A DNA stretch of 21,496 nucleotides from Phycisphaerae bacterium (GTDB taxonomy: Bacteria > Planctomycetota > Phycisphaerae > Sedimentisphaerales > SM23-30), in assembly GCA_021736565.1 (NCBI GenBank), contig JAIPFO010000014.1:1-21496 (forward strand), in the 5' to 3' direction. This document shows positions 8,136 to 16,196 of the stretch, piece after piece; position 1 is the first letter of the stretch; every line of letters starts with the position of its first letter. A program made the translations under genes and the position numbers. The notes beneath the pieces are model-generated. The model ran no database searches and had not been told where the DNA came from. It saw only the letters and a list, made by a program, of their open reading frames with translations.

Positions 8136-8210
8136 GCGTCAAAAGTCGTTTTTTTATCTAAAATCACTTTCTAAAATGCAGAAAACAGGCCTCAAAAACA
8201 CTTTTGACGC
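8136..8210. repeat. 11-bp perfect inverted repeat upstream of rsmE
   Basis: GCGTCAAAAGT at 8136-8146 and ACTTTTGACGC at 8200-8210 form perfect arms 53 nt apart, just upstream of rsmE. A 14-nt match (8135-8148 in reverse complement) recurs at 17781-17794 ahead of the UROD-like gene. It may be a regulatory site or part of a dispersed element. The rest of 8112-8251 shows nothing else. Confidence 0.3.
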
Positions 8211-8251
8211 TGAAGCCATCATAAATCATTTCACCAAAAAGTAACAATTAA

Positions 8252-8428
8252 ATCTTTCCCCAACTTAAACGCTTCACATACGGCGAGCGTACAGGACCGC
8301 TGCGGGCTCATTTTGTGCGATGGTTCGACCATAATGGTGATGGTAACTTTTCCCGGAGTACGCCTGATGGGCCGGTTGGCGATTGGGGCCCGATGGCCCT
8401 TGGCGTGTCAAACATGAATGCGGCTTGA
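8252..8428 (+). pseudogene. Possible gene remnant with an EF-hand/dockerin-like calcium motif
   Basis: A 58-codon frame open from a stop at 8249-8251 to TGA at 8426 reads as protein-like text on the plus strand. It contains RWFDHNGDGNFSRS (codons from 8318), where DHNGDGNF fits the DxNxDGxx calcium-binding loop of dockerin and EF-hand proteins, followed by GDWGPMALGVSN. There is no ATG before the motif and no ribosome binding site. The only early start would be GTG at 8315. Its end overlaps the convergent DUF2085 gene by 21 nt. I read it as a possible C-terminal fragment of a lost gene. It could equally be chance. Confidence 0.25.
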
Positions 8429-8992
8429 ACGCCCTGATTGCTTGATATTCTTGGAGGTAATAATTCTCAAACATAACTGCAATACGGCCCCGGTGATCGC
8501 GATAAAGGTAATCGCTAACCCTGCGGCTGCCCCCCCACTCCAAAACCACCCGCCCAGAATGTTCGCCTTCAATAACCCGATGGGGATTGCGGTGACCGCT
8601 GCAATGGCCGCCAGGGACTTGATGGTATCAATTCGATGCCATGGGGATGTCATGGCCTTTTTTTGCGATTCCCACCGCAGCCATACAGTCGCGCCGACCA
8701 GCCAGGTCAGTCCGACGTGTCCGGTCCAGAGACCACAGAGGAATCGCCAGGTGGGGCTGGGATCAAACACATGGAGGCCGCCGGCCATGGCAGTTAGCAG
8801 CATGATGCTGTGGAGGATGATCACAGGGGTAGCGGGCAACCCCTTACGCCATGATCTAGAGAGACATAGCCACAGGGCGGTTAGCAGCACGCCGATGTAC
8901 AGGCCCAGACATCGCTGGCAGAGCGGCAGGATCTCCCCGGCGATCTCAAATGAGCGTCCCTGGCCGCAGAAATGTGAGAATAGTTCTTGCAT
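8408..8992 (-). CDS. DUF2085 family membrane protein
   Basis: This 194-residue polytopic protein carries the DUF2085 signature: FCGQGRSFEIAGEILPLCQRCLGLYIG at about residues 8-34, with Cys9, RSF at 13-15 and the CxxC pair Cys25/Cys28 just ahead of the first membrane helix. Four to five hydrophobic segments follow. The function of the family is not known; the conserved cysteines suggest metal binding or redox chemistry at the membrane face. An in-frame TAG lies four codons before the ATG, so the start cannot be further upstream, although no clear binding site is seen. The gene follows the beta-propeller gene by 69 nt on the same strand and is probably the last gene of that operon. Confidence 0.8.
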   Translation of the reverse strand: MQELFSHFCGQGRSFEIAGEILPLCQRCLGLYIGVLLTALWLCLSRSWRKGLPATPVIILHSIMLLTAMAGGLHVFDPSPTWRFLCGLWTGHVGLTWLVGATVWLRWESQKKAMTSPWHRIDTIKSLAAIAAVTAIPIGLLKANILGGWFWSGGAAAGLAITFIAITGAVLQLCLRIITSKNIKQSGRSSRIHV

Positions 8993-9061
8993 GGTTATTA
9001 TCTAACGGTGTTGACATCAAGAAAGATACCATCGGGTTGCTGCGCAAACTGCTGCCACCCA

Positions 9062-10405
9062 TTAGGGATTCACGGCGGGTAAGTTTTTAGTGCTGACGGC
9101 CTTACCATCCGGCGTGTAGAACTCGATGGCAGTTACGGTTGGGTGATCGGCTTTGATTTCTGTGATTCTTTTGAATGCCACCTGGCTTGAATCCGGTGTG
9201 AAGACCGACTGGACGAGAATATTCTTTTCTTCTTGTTCGATGTGTTTGAGTACTTTTCCTTTTGCGGTCATAAAGAATATATTCTTCATAAACGCAATGA
9301 CCATAGATTTTCCGTCGGGTGAGAGGGCCAGCTCGCCAGTAGCCTTGTTTTCATCATCAAGTGGCGGCAGTTGCAGATCCAACGTTCTTATTAACTCACC
9401 ATTCGTGTTGCAGAAGGCCAGCTGACTCATAAATTTCCCATTTTCAGTCTTTTTTGGGACCAGCAATGCCAGTGTTTGACTATCTATCCAGACCATACCA
9501 CTCAGTGAAGGGGCTTCTTCAAGCCGCTGGTATATCGTTCGCCGGCCATCGGTATTGACAAGGACCAGGACGGGGTCTTTATCGCCGGTGAGGACTGCCA
9601 GGCGTTTCCCGTCAGGCGAAAGGGCCATGGGCGTCACACCAAACTTACCCGCTCCCACCGGCCCGGCGACTATCCGCTGTTCTTTGGTTTTAATATTCAC
9701 GCCATAGACCATCCGGCCGGCAGGGACATAAACCCACTGGGAATCGGGGCTAAAGACCGGCTGGCAGGTCAGGTAGGCCATCATGACATTATCACTTAAC
9801 GCCATATTCACCCCTGTCTGGCTGATGACTTTATCGGTTTTGGTATCCCGTACGATGAGTTTGGCGGGCAGCTCTGGTGGTGCGAGGATATAATGCTTAT
9901 AGAGTTCAAAATTGCTTTCAATATCAGGGAGGGCCATGAGATTAGTATCAGGGGCTTTTTCTTTGGGCGGGTCACTTTGATATAAACCTTTTAGTGCCTC
10001 TTGTGATTCTTTTTCGATGCGTTTCAGTTCAGTTTCATATTTCCCCATTTGCTCAAATTGCTTGCGATTATCTTCGGTCAATAGCGGCACTTTCAAATAG
10101 GCAATATAGGCACCATCGGAGCTATAGCATGGGGCTGAGAGCATGTAATCTTTGGTTTGCTCGATAACTTGAAAGTCTTTTTGGTCTTTGAGTACCATCA
10201 GGCGAAAGAGATTTTTCCCCGCAATGAGACCATCATCAACGTCATAGGGTTCCATCGTTACAAATGCCAGGTTCTTGCCGTCGGGCGAGAAGGCCATTGG
10301 GCTTTCGGTGCAGGCCAGCATGTGCCAGACAAACGCACCGGCGGCGATCGTAATGGCTAATGCAGCTTTCCATGAACGACTTGTGTTTGTTACTTGTTGT
10401 ACCAT
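9062..10405 (-). CDS. Secreted or lipid-anchored beta-propeller protein with WD40-like/PD40 repeats
   Basis: This 447-residue protein has an N-terminal hydrophobic segment (about 14-31) ending at Cys32 in MLAC, which could be a weak lipobox or simply a membrane anchor. The rest contains at least six TolB-like beta-propeller repeats: AFSPDGKNLAF, CYSSDGAYIAY, VFSPDSQWVYV, ALSPDGKRLAV, ALSPDGKSMVI and VFTPDSSQVAF. A lysine/glutamate-rich segment near 115-150 interrupts the second blade. Such propellers act as extracytoplasmic binding scaffolds; no enzyme motif is seen. The ATG at 10405 has a strong AAGGAG site and overlaps the end of the radical SAM gene by 16 nt, so the two are co-translated. 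What links a propeller protein to a radical SAM enzyme is unclear. Confidence 0.82.
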   Translation of the reverse strand: MVQQVTNTSRSWKAALAITIAAGAFVWHMLACTESPMAFSPDGKNLAFVTMEPYDVDDGLIAGKNLFRLMVLKDQKDFQVIEQTKDYMLSAPCYSSDGAYIAYLKVPLLTEDNRKQFEQMGKYETELKRIEKESQEALKGLYQSDPPKEKAPDTNLMALPDIESNFELYKHYILAPPELPAKLIVRDTKTDKVISQTGVNMALSDNVMMAYLTCQPVFSPDSQWVYVPAGRMVYGVNIKTKEQRIVAGPVGAGKFGVTPMALSPDGKRLAVLTGDKDPVLVLVNTDGRRTIYQRLEEAPSLSGMVWIDSQTLALLVPKKTENGKFMSQLAFCNTNGELIRTLDLQLPPLDDENKATGELALSPDGKSMVIAFMKNIFFMTAKGKVLKHIEQEEKNILVQSVFTPDSSQVAFKRITEIKADHPTVTAIEFYTPDGKAVSTKNLPAVNP

Positions 10406-11937
10406 AACGGTCTCCTTGAATAAAGTGATGGTTGTTTGTCTTTGGGATTAAATAAAGCCCTTACGAGGCTCGTCAGAGCGATCTGGGTTCCCTTGCCCAG
10501 TAGCGACCGGTAGATTTGTCGTTTCCGCCGATCGGGTTCAAATAACATTCTCACCCCCCGCTTAAACCGTTCTTTGGTGGGGTTCAGCATGATCTTCCAG
10601 TACACATTTTCCAGCTGGCGCAGGTTCATGGTATCGGTTCTACAAACGGGCGTATGAAAATTATAGCTGGCCAGGTCCTTATTTTCCACATAGCCCTTTT
10701 GGGTTAATTCCCGGGTGGTGGCGGTTCCGGGATTGGGCGTTAGCGGCATGATAAAACAGTAATCGGCACCTATTTTGTATTGTGCGTTGGTGAGTCGTTT
10801 AATGGATTGAAGGGTATCGCCCGGCAGGCCGTAGATCATGGTGCCTATGGTATAGACCTGGGGATACCGGCGGCGAAATATATCAAACGCCTCCCGGCAT
10901 ATCTCGGCGTTATTGTTGTGCTTATTCAACTGGGATAGCCCGCCCTGATCGTCGCGTTCGATACCGATCATGACCTGACGCAATCCGGCCCGGACCAGTT
11001 TTTCGAGTACCCCCAGTTTTTCGTCCCGAACAACGCCATCAGCCCGCAGCCAGGCGGTATGAACCGTTTTAGGACCACCCGCCCCCACCATATCCGAGCC
11101 CAACATCAATTCAGCCCACTGATCAGACCAGTCAGGAAAAGCATTGAATGTAGGGTCCACCCAGCCAAATGTCCGACGGCCAAAGCGTTTATACAGGTAT
11201 TCCACCTCGTCGAAACTGCGCTGAGGACTTTTTGTCCGCCAGCAGGACCGAAACTCGCCGTTGCCGTTAATCGTCTGGCCAAAATGCTTCCATAAGATAC
11301 AGAATCCGCAATTATCCGTGCATCCGCGGGAATGTTCGATACTCACCAGGTTCGGGTGGTTATGGGAGTTTCGGCCGTAATTGGCCATATCGATCAGATC
11401 GTAGGCGGGTGTGGGCAGGGAGTCCATATCGTCAACAAGCCGCCGCATAGGGGTAAGACAAACTTCGCCCTGATCTAAAAATGCCAACCCCTCAATATCA
11501 GACCATTGGTTGGGAGTGTCGATTTTTTTCAGCCATTCAACAAATGTCCGTTCGCCCTCGCCCCGCACAATCACATCAATAAGCCCCGTTTTAAGGCTTT
11601 TTTCAATCGCATAGGCAAAATAGACCCCGCCGGCCACCACCGTGCAATCCGGCCATAAGTCCTTAACCAGACCCGCCGCCCGCAGGGCTTCATGGGCCGA
11701 AACTGCCTCATCACCTACCCCCAGAACATCAATTCGCCGCTCCCCCAGCCGACGGGCAAGCGTCTGCCAGCCCATTTTCTCACCGGGAGCATCCCAAACC
11801 TCAATCTCAACATCACCACCAAACGACTCACGCACCGCCCCGGCAAGGCATAAAAGCCCCAACGGCTGCCAGAAAGCGGAAGTTTCGCTATTGAATGGCC
11901 AAACATAGCGAGGCGGTCGTAGTAATAATACACGCAT
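10390..11937 (-). CDS. B12-binding-domain radical SAM protein
   Basis: This 515-residue protein has a cobalamin-type N-terminal domain (MRVLLLRPPR start, then DVLGVGDEAVS at 70-80 and VVAGG at 100-104) and a radical SAM core with CTDNCGFC at 206-213, the CxxxCxxC iron-sulphur motif. It resembles BchE/MagIII-like class B methyltransferases and related P-methyl or C-methyl enzymes. The DxHxxG motif that supplies the lower cobalt ligand is absent (GDEAVSAHEALRAAG instead), so B12 may be bound base-off without His or not at all. The C-terminal region after about 400 is helical and basic. It is the first gene of the operon with the beta-propeller and DUF2085 genes, and diverges from the sigma factor gene. 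The substrate is unknown; neighbours give no firm clue. Confidence 0.88.
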   Translation of the reverse strand: MRVLLLRPPRYVWPFNSETSAFWQPLGLLCLAGAVRESFGGDVEIEVWDAPGEKMGWQTLARRLGERRIDVLGVGDEAVSAHEALRAAGLVKDLWPDCTVVAGGVYFAYAIEKSLKTGLIDVIVRGEGERTFVEWLKKIDTPNQWSDIEGLAFLDQGEVCLTPMRRLVDDMDSLPTPAYDLIDMANYGRNSHNHPNLVSIEHSRGCTDNCGFCILWKHFGQTINGNGEFRSCWRTKSPQRSFDEVEYLYKRFGRRTFGWVDPTFNAFPDWSDQWAELMLGSDMVGAGGPKTVHTAWLRADGVVRDEKLGVLEKLVRAGLRQVMIGIERDDQGGLSQLNKHNNNAEICREAFDIFRRRYPQVYTIGTMIYGLPGDTLQSIKRLTNAQYKIGADYCFIMPLTPNPGTATTRELTQKGYVENKDLASYNFHTPVCRTDTMNLRQLENVYWKIMLNPTKERFKRGVRMLFEPDRRKRQIYRSLLGKGTQIALTSLVRALFNPKDKQPSLYSRRPLWYNK

Positions 11938-11959
11938 AATTTCTAACTCAAAAAGAATG

Positions 11960-11988
11960 TTTCAAATTTTGCAATGTCTAATTATAAT
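11960..11988 (+). promoter_or_regulatory. Candidate promoter for the sigma factor-kinase pair
   Basis: In the 192-nt divergent spacer 11938-12129, TTTCAA (11960-11965), a 17-nt gap and a perfect TATAAT (11983-11988) point toward the sigma factor gene. The sequence ATTATAAT here is self-complementary, so the same site could also serve the minus-strand radical SAM gene, although no -35 is seen on that side. By-eye call. Confidence 0.3.
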
Positions 11989-12129
11989 CCATACAACTAA
12001 TATTCGCCAGATAAGGATATTTCTGACACTCTATTTTTGAAATGAGTTTAATTTAGCTAAAGAAACCCCCTAAACCATTACAATACAGAGACTTATCCAA
12101 CGAATACACTTTCGAGGGAAAATAATTTC

Positions 12130-12720
12130 GTGCTGACCCATACCAGTAAAACTTTGCTTGACGGCCTGAAACGCTCATCTGACGATCGGTGTTGGGAGCG
12201 GTTTAATGGCCGATATGGGCCGTTGGTTTTGGCGGTTGCCTTGCGGATGGGGTTATCGTTTGCGGATGCCCAGGATGCGGTCCAGGAAACGATGGGGGCT
12301 TTTCTGGAGAATTACAGGGAAGGTAAATATGATCCTGACAAGGGGCGTCTGCGAGACTGGCTGTGCGGGATAACGGCCCACAAGGTGCGTGATATTCAGC
12401 GTAAGAATTATCGGCAGGAGAAGAACATCGCTGACCAGACCGATGCGACGGGTTTTATGAACCAGATCGAAGATCATAAAATCCAAGAGACTTTCGATTG
12501 TGAAGCCGAAAAGGCGATTTTGCGACACTGCCTTGAAGAGATAAAACAACAGGTGACTGCCCAGACGTTTGAATCGTTTGAACTGTACGCGCTGCAGCAA
12601 TGGCCGGTGAAGAAGGTTGCCGATCATTTACAGATTAGCGAAGATGTGGTTTATCAGAATAAACGACGGGTTTTAAAGCGGGTCAGGGAGAGGCTTCCCA
12701 AGATAAGAGAGGTATGGTAG
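12130..12720 (+). CDS. ECF-type RNA polymerase sigma factor
   Basis: This 196-residue protein, starting at a GTG with GAGG about 12 nt upstream, has the two-region structure of ECF sigma factors. Region 2 spans about residues 20-95, with WERFNGRYGPLV, DAQDAVQETMGAFLENY and GRLRDWLCGITAHKVRDIQR. Region 4 is near 145-190, with a helix-turn-helix in VKKVADHLQISEDVVYQNKRRVLKRVRERL. It belongs to the planctomycete-type ECFs that sit beside Ser/Thr kinases. The kinase gene starts 5 nt after its stop, and the kinase protein begins with a zinc-binding anti-sigma motif, so the likely partner and regulator is encoded next door. The genes it controls are not evident. Confidence 0.9.
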   Translation: MLTHTSKTLLDGLKRSSDDRCWERFNGRYGPLVLAVALRMGLSFADAQDAVQETMGAFLENYREGKYDPDKGRLRDWLCGITAHKVRDIQRKNYRQEKNIADQTDATGFMNQIEDHKIQETFDCEAEKAILRHCLEEIKQQVTAQTFESFELYALQQWPVKKVADHLQISEDVVYQNKRRVLKRVRERLPKIREVW

Positions 12721-12725
12721 CTGTT

Positions 12726-15113
12726 ATGAATTCATCCTGCCCTGACAATGAGCAACTGGAAAAACTTATCCGGAACCGTCTACCGGCCGAGGCAGCCCAG
12801 AGTCTTAACGAACATCTGGACGGCTGCGATGACTGCCGCCAGAAGGTGCAGGAACTGCGAGAGGACGAGGAACTCACCAGGACATTGCGCGATGCAGTCG
12901 GATTAGCAAGCCATCATTTGACACAGGAGCAATTACAACGCTGTACTGTGGGGAAATATGAAATACTCCAGGAGATCGGACATGGGGCAAGTGGTGTGGT
13001 TTTTAAGGCCCGGGATATTAACCTGGAAAAGATTGTTGCCATTAAATGCCCGCGAAACATTGATCAAACCGATCAAACCGACTCACTGGCTGCTTTTGTT
13101 GACGAGGCCCGCAAACCTGCCCGGATAAATCACCCCAACATCCCCGCTATTTATTCGGTTTGCCAAAACGATGAGCTTCCTTATATCGTTATGGAATATG
13201 TTGAGGGAAAGACGATTATCGAAGCGGTAGGACATCTGCCGCTTGATCAGAAGCTGGAATCTTTTCTACAGGTTCTAAAAGCTACCGCACAACTTCATAA
13301 GATGAATATCGTTCACCGCGACCTCAAGCCGGGCAATATTCTTTGTACCTCGACCAAACCCACCAGTAAACCGACCAGTAAACCGACCATCACCATCAAA
13401 GTTCTGGATTTTGGTATTGCCGACCAGGCTACTCTGCCGCTAAATTCAGCGGTTTCTTCTTTTAGCCCTGTCGGCACGCCGGCTTATATTTCCCCTGAAC
13501 AGCTCACCGGGCAGCCTTCGACCCCATCGATGGATGTTTTTGCGTTGGGAGTGATTCTGTTTGAGCTGCTCACCGGACAACAGCCCTTTACCGGCACAAC
13601 CGTCCAACAGGTTACCGATGCGATAACTCATTCTGACCCGCCGTTGCCGCGGGCGCTGAATAGCGAGATACCCGGGCCACTTCAGGCTATTTGTCTGATG
13701 GCATTGGAGAAGGACACAAAAGACCGCTACAAAAATGGTCAAGAGTTTCTCCTGGACATGCAGCGGTTTATCAAGGGTGAGCCTGTTGTGGCCAATCCCA
13801 GTTTATTGACTGATATTCTCGAACATGGCGTTGAGAATCACCTGAATAATTTGAGCCGCTGGCAGCAGGACCGTCTTATCAGTACGCGGGAATATGATTT
13901 TCTGGCCGATAAGTATGACAAGCTCCGCCAGCGGGAAGAGTTCTGGGTGCTTGACAGTCGGCGTCTTTCATTTTCGCAGGTTATTTTGCACCTGGGTGCG
14001 TGGATATGTGTGATCAGTGCGTTTTTGATGCTGAGCTTCCAATGGGAGCATTTGGGTAAGGCGGCTCGTATCGGACTGCCGGGGCTTATTTTTGTAACGC
14101 TGATATTTACCGGAGCAATCGTATGGCAGCGGCAGACGCGTCGGATCGGCATTGTGCTGCTGATGGCGGGTGGCTTGACGTGGCCGATTCTTTTGGCAAC
14201 GACGTTGAGGACGATGGACTGGCTGGAACCTGATAGCCCAGTCGTTTCGAAAGTGGCCGGGGAGGCAGAGGCAGAAAATACTGTTTCACCTGACCTGCTA
14301 AAGGGTTTTCTCACGAATGATCAGCTACTGGCAACCGGGTTCACCTGGCTGCTGCTTAGCCTGGCTCTCTGGGTTGGTACAGGCACAACGGCCTATTCGA
14401 TCATTTTCTGTTTGAGTTTTATTTTAGCGGGTACCGCGGTATTTTCCTATTGGGAGATGACGGTGCATCTTCATAAAGGGCATTTTGATATTGTTGCGGG
14501 GTGGTATCTTATCCCTGCGATGTTGCTCTTGACTTTGGGGCTGATCCTTGAATTTAAAGGTAGAATCCCCTGGCTGGCGGCGCCCTTGTATATCGCCGCG
14601 TTGATCCTTTTTGTCGCAACGTTTTCGATCATCGCTCGATTTGGCCCTACGAATCAATGGCTGGGGTTGGAGCCGCATGACGATGCCGTTAAATACAGTT
14701 TTATCGCTAACGGGATAGTATACCTGATCGCCGGGCTGCTTGCTGACCGCTCCAGGCGATCTCGCATCTTGCGAAAGATCGCTACGTTTTTATTCTGGCT
14801 GGTACCTTCGCATGTGCTGATACCGTTATTTATGCTGGCATTGGCGGGTAAGGGTGATATTCTGTGGGGCGACTGGACTGTTTCGGAAATTGCCCTGAGC
14901 GTTGGCACCCTGGTGTTTATATTGGCAAGCGTTCCCAAGCAGATGAAGTCATTCTTCTTCTCGGGTATCTTTTATTTTGCTGTTTCGATTATTCACCTGA
15001 CCAATGCGCATTTTAAAGATGACTTCGCCTGGCCGGTCGGGCTGGCTGCAGGCGGGCTTATTCTAACCCTGCTGGCATGGCGATATCCGGTACTATTTGA
15101 TCGTCTTAAATAA
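12726..15113 (+). CDS. Zinc-finger anti-sigma motif fused to Ser/Thr protein kinase and polytopic membrane domain
   Basis: I start at the ATG at 12726 (795 residues) because GAGAGG lies about 13 nt before it; the ATG at 12714, overlapping the sigma stop, is only 1 nt from that site. Residues 30-37 are HLDGCDDC, the HxxxCxxC motif of zinc anti-sigma (ZAS) domains. A Hanks-type kinase follows (about 78-350) with all key residues: glycine loop GHGASGVV at 85-92, Lys107, HRDLKPGN at 197-204, DFG at 228-230 and GTPAYISPEQ at 250-259. A threonine/lysine repeat insert (TSKPTSKPT) sits between HRD and DFG. From about 385 a coiled linker and some 11-12 membrane helices resemble DUF2157-type domains. 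The likely role is a membrane sensor that releases or phosphorylates the adjacent ECF factor; this is inference from architecture. Confidence 0.9.
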   Translation: MNSSCPDNEQLEKLIRNRLPAEAAQSLNEHLDGCDDCRQKVQELREDEELTRTLRDAVGLASHHLTQEQLQRCTVGKYEILQEIGHGASGVVFKARDINLEKIVAIKCPRNIDQTDQTDSLAAFVDEARKPARINHPNIPAIYSVCQNDELPYIVMEYVEGKTIIEAVGHLPLDQKLESFLQVLKATAQLHKMNIVHRDLKPGNILCTSTKPTSKPTSKPTITIKVLDFGIADQATLPLNSAVSSFSPVGTPAYISPEQLTGQPSTPSMDVFALGVILFELLTGQQPFTGTTVQQVTDAITHSDPPLPRALNSEIPGPLQAICLMALEKDTKDRYKNGQEFLLDMQRFIKGEPVVANPSLLTDILEHGVENHLNNLSRWQQDRLISTREYDFLADKYDKLRQREEFWVLDSRRLSFSQVILHLGAWICVISAFLMLSFQWEHLGKAARIGLPGLIFVTLIFTGAIVWQRQTRRIGIVLLMAGGLTWPILLATTLRTMDWLEPDSPVVSKVAGEAEAENTVSPDLLKGFLTNDQLLATGFTWLLLSLALWVGTGTTAYSIIFCLSFILAGTAVFSYWEMTVHLHKGHFDIVAGWYLIPAMLLLTLGLILEFKGRIPWLAAPLYIAALILFVATFSIIARFGPTNQWLGLEPHDDAVKYSFIANGIVYLIAGLLADRSRRSRILRKIATFLFWLVPSHVLIPLFMLALAGKGDILWGDWTVSEIALSVGTLVFILASVPKQMKSFFFSGIFYFAVSIIHLTNAHFKDDFAWPVGLAAGGLILTLLAWRYPVLFDRLK

Positions 15114-15232
15114 GACACCAGCGTCAAACTAGGACCATCTCAACCATTTTTTTGTAGTTCGCCAGTGCCAATGGTAGCAGTTTTCGGCCATAGGGACATG
15201 CCGAAGGCATCAGGACAAACCCCCGGCCCTGC
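15091..15232. repeat. Left copy of a duplicated convergent gene junction
   Basis: This segment matches 16498-16639 with a constant 1407-nt offset and no indels. The last 78 nt (15155-15232) are identical. The remainder differs at scattered sites, mostly third codon positions. It covers the last codons of the kinase gene, the 10-nt convergent spacer and the 3' end of a UROD-like gene. Identity stops sharply after 15232. Confidence 0.9.
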
Positions 15233-15276
15233 TCTGCTCTATGCCCTTCTTTTTCAGTTTTGCCATCGGTTCCCAT
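15124..15276 (-). pseudogene. 3' fragment of a UROD-like gene (truncated paralogue)
   Basis: On the minus strand the frame from 15232 down to the TGA at 15126-15124 encodes the last 35 or so residues of a UROD-like protein (QGRGFVLMPSACPYG through KKMVEMVLV). It is nearly the same as the end of the intact gene at 16531-17703, with a final Val instead of Ile. The differences are almost all synonymous. The open frame continues to an ATG at 15276 (50 codons in total), but the upstream part does not match the intact gene well. There is no sign it is expressed as a working enzyme; it is a remnant of a second, diverged copy. Confidence 0.75.
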
Positions 15277-15308
15277 TCAACGTGTGTCTTAGTGATGAAT
15301 CTCATTGA

Positions 15309-16148
15309 TCATATTTTCCCTGTGGGAAGCACCCCTCTCTTGGCGTAGGTCAAATCTGGGTTGCCGGGTTGGTTGGCTTTATCCCATCCTCCGTCAAAAG
15401 GATCCATAAAGTATTCAATCGACTCCTTGTTCCACTTATGCATTTCAGCATGACCATCGGCAAAACCCAGCGTCGATGAATCGTTATGCCACATCGTCAT
15501 TGCATCGACCCAACTCCAGTTGTTCGGGTTGCCATCCAGTACCCAGCTGCCCATGTTATACCCCCGATCGTCAGAATCTTCGACAAACACAAATTTTTCC
15601 GCAGATGACTTGATAGAGCCTCGCTTTTTGACGATTTCACCGATATGCCAGTCATCGGGCTCTCCGTTCCAGTAGGTTTTGCCATAATGCCCATTCATCT
15701 GCCAGGGGATGGAATAGCTACGATAAGCACCAATACCATTTTTGAATTCTCTTTTGTTCCCGGGGCAGTGATAAATCTCAATCGTCTCGATATATTTCCA
15801 GAGTAGCCCGTTCATGATACCGCGGACCTTCATGTCATAGGTCATACTATATGGGTTGGAAACCTCATACCCCCCGTATTCATAGGTCGGGGGTTTCACC
15901 CAGGCAACCTTTAACGCGTCCGCCATGAGATAGGTATTGCCTCCCACAATGTAATCGCCATTATCGTCGGCATACATGTCCCACGCCATGAATAATGCCT
16001 TTTGCTGGGCCAGGCATACCGCACCGGTGGCCTTTTGCCGGGCACTGTTCGGTGCCGACATAAGAGTTGCAACCAGAAATGCAATAATAGATATAACCAC
16101 TAGAAGTTCAATTAAGGTAAATCCTTTTTGTCGATTCTGGTTTTTCAT
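15309..16148 (-). CDS. Type II secretion/prepilin-like protein with H-x9-DG motif
   Basis: This 279-residue protein starts with a class III signal, KGFTLIELLVVISIIAFLVA: cleavage is expected after Gly9, with Phe10 methylated and Glu14 conserved, followed by one membrane helix. The globular part has few landmarks until WHNDSSTLGFADGHAE, where His221 and DG at 231-232 give the H-x9-DG motif found in the large prepilin-like families of Planctomycetes and Lentisphaerae. These proteins occur in dozens of copies per genome and their roles in secretion or surface assembly are mostly unknown. The ATG at 16148 has a GAAGG site about 11 nt ahead. The gene stands alone, between two copies of a duplicated gene junction, and its leader holds a predicted three-way-junction RNA. 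Confidence 0.93.
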   Translation of the reverse strand: MKNQNRQKGFTLIELLVVISIIAFLVATLMSAPNSARQKATGAVCLAQQKALFMAWDMYADDNGDYIVGGNTYLMADALKVAWVKPPTYEYGGYEVSNPYSMTYDMKVRGIMNGLLWKYIETIEIYHCPGNKREFKNGIGAYRSYSIPWQMNGHYGKTYWNGEPDDWHIGEIVKKRGSIKSSAEKFVFVEDSDDRGYNMGSWVLDGNPNNWSWVDAMTMWHNDSSTLGFADGHAEMHKWNKESIEYFMDPFDGGWDKANQPGNPDLTYAKRGVLPTGKI

Positions 16149-16196
16149 AATAAATTGCCTTCAGTTAAAAAGGTTCGTTTGGGTAGATTTCATATC

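Noticed and set aside
8418..9005. Plus-strand 195-residue frame
   Set aside because: It runs fully antisense to the DUF2085 gene, whose CxxC and membrane pattern are convincing; the antisense product has no recognisable domain.
13838..14314. Minus-strand 158-residue frame
   Set aside because: Antisense to the membrane domain of the kinase protein; composition is that of a shadow frame.
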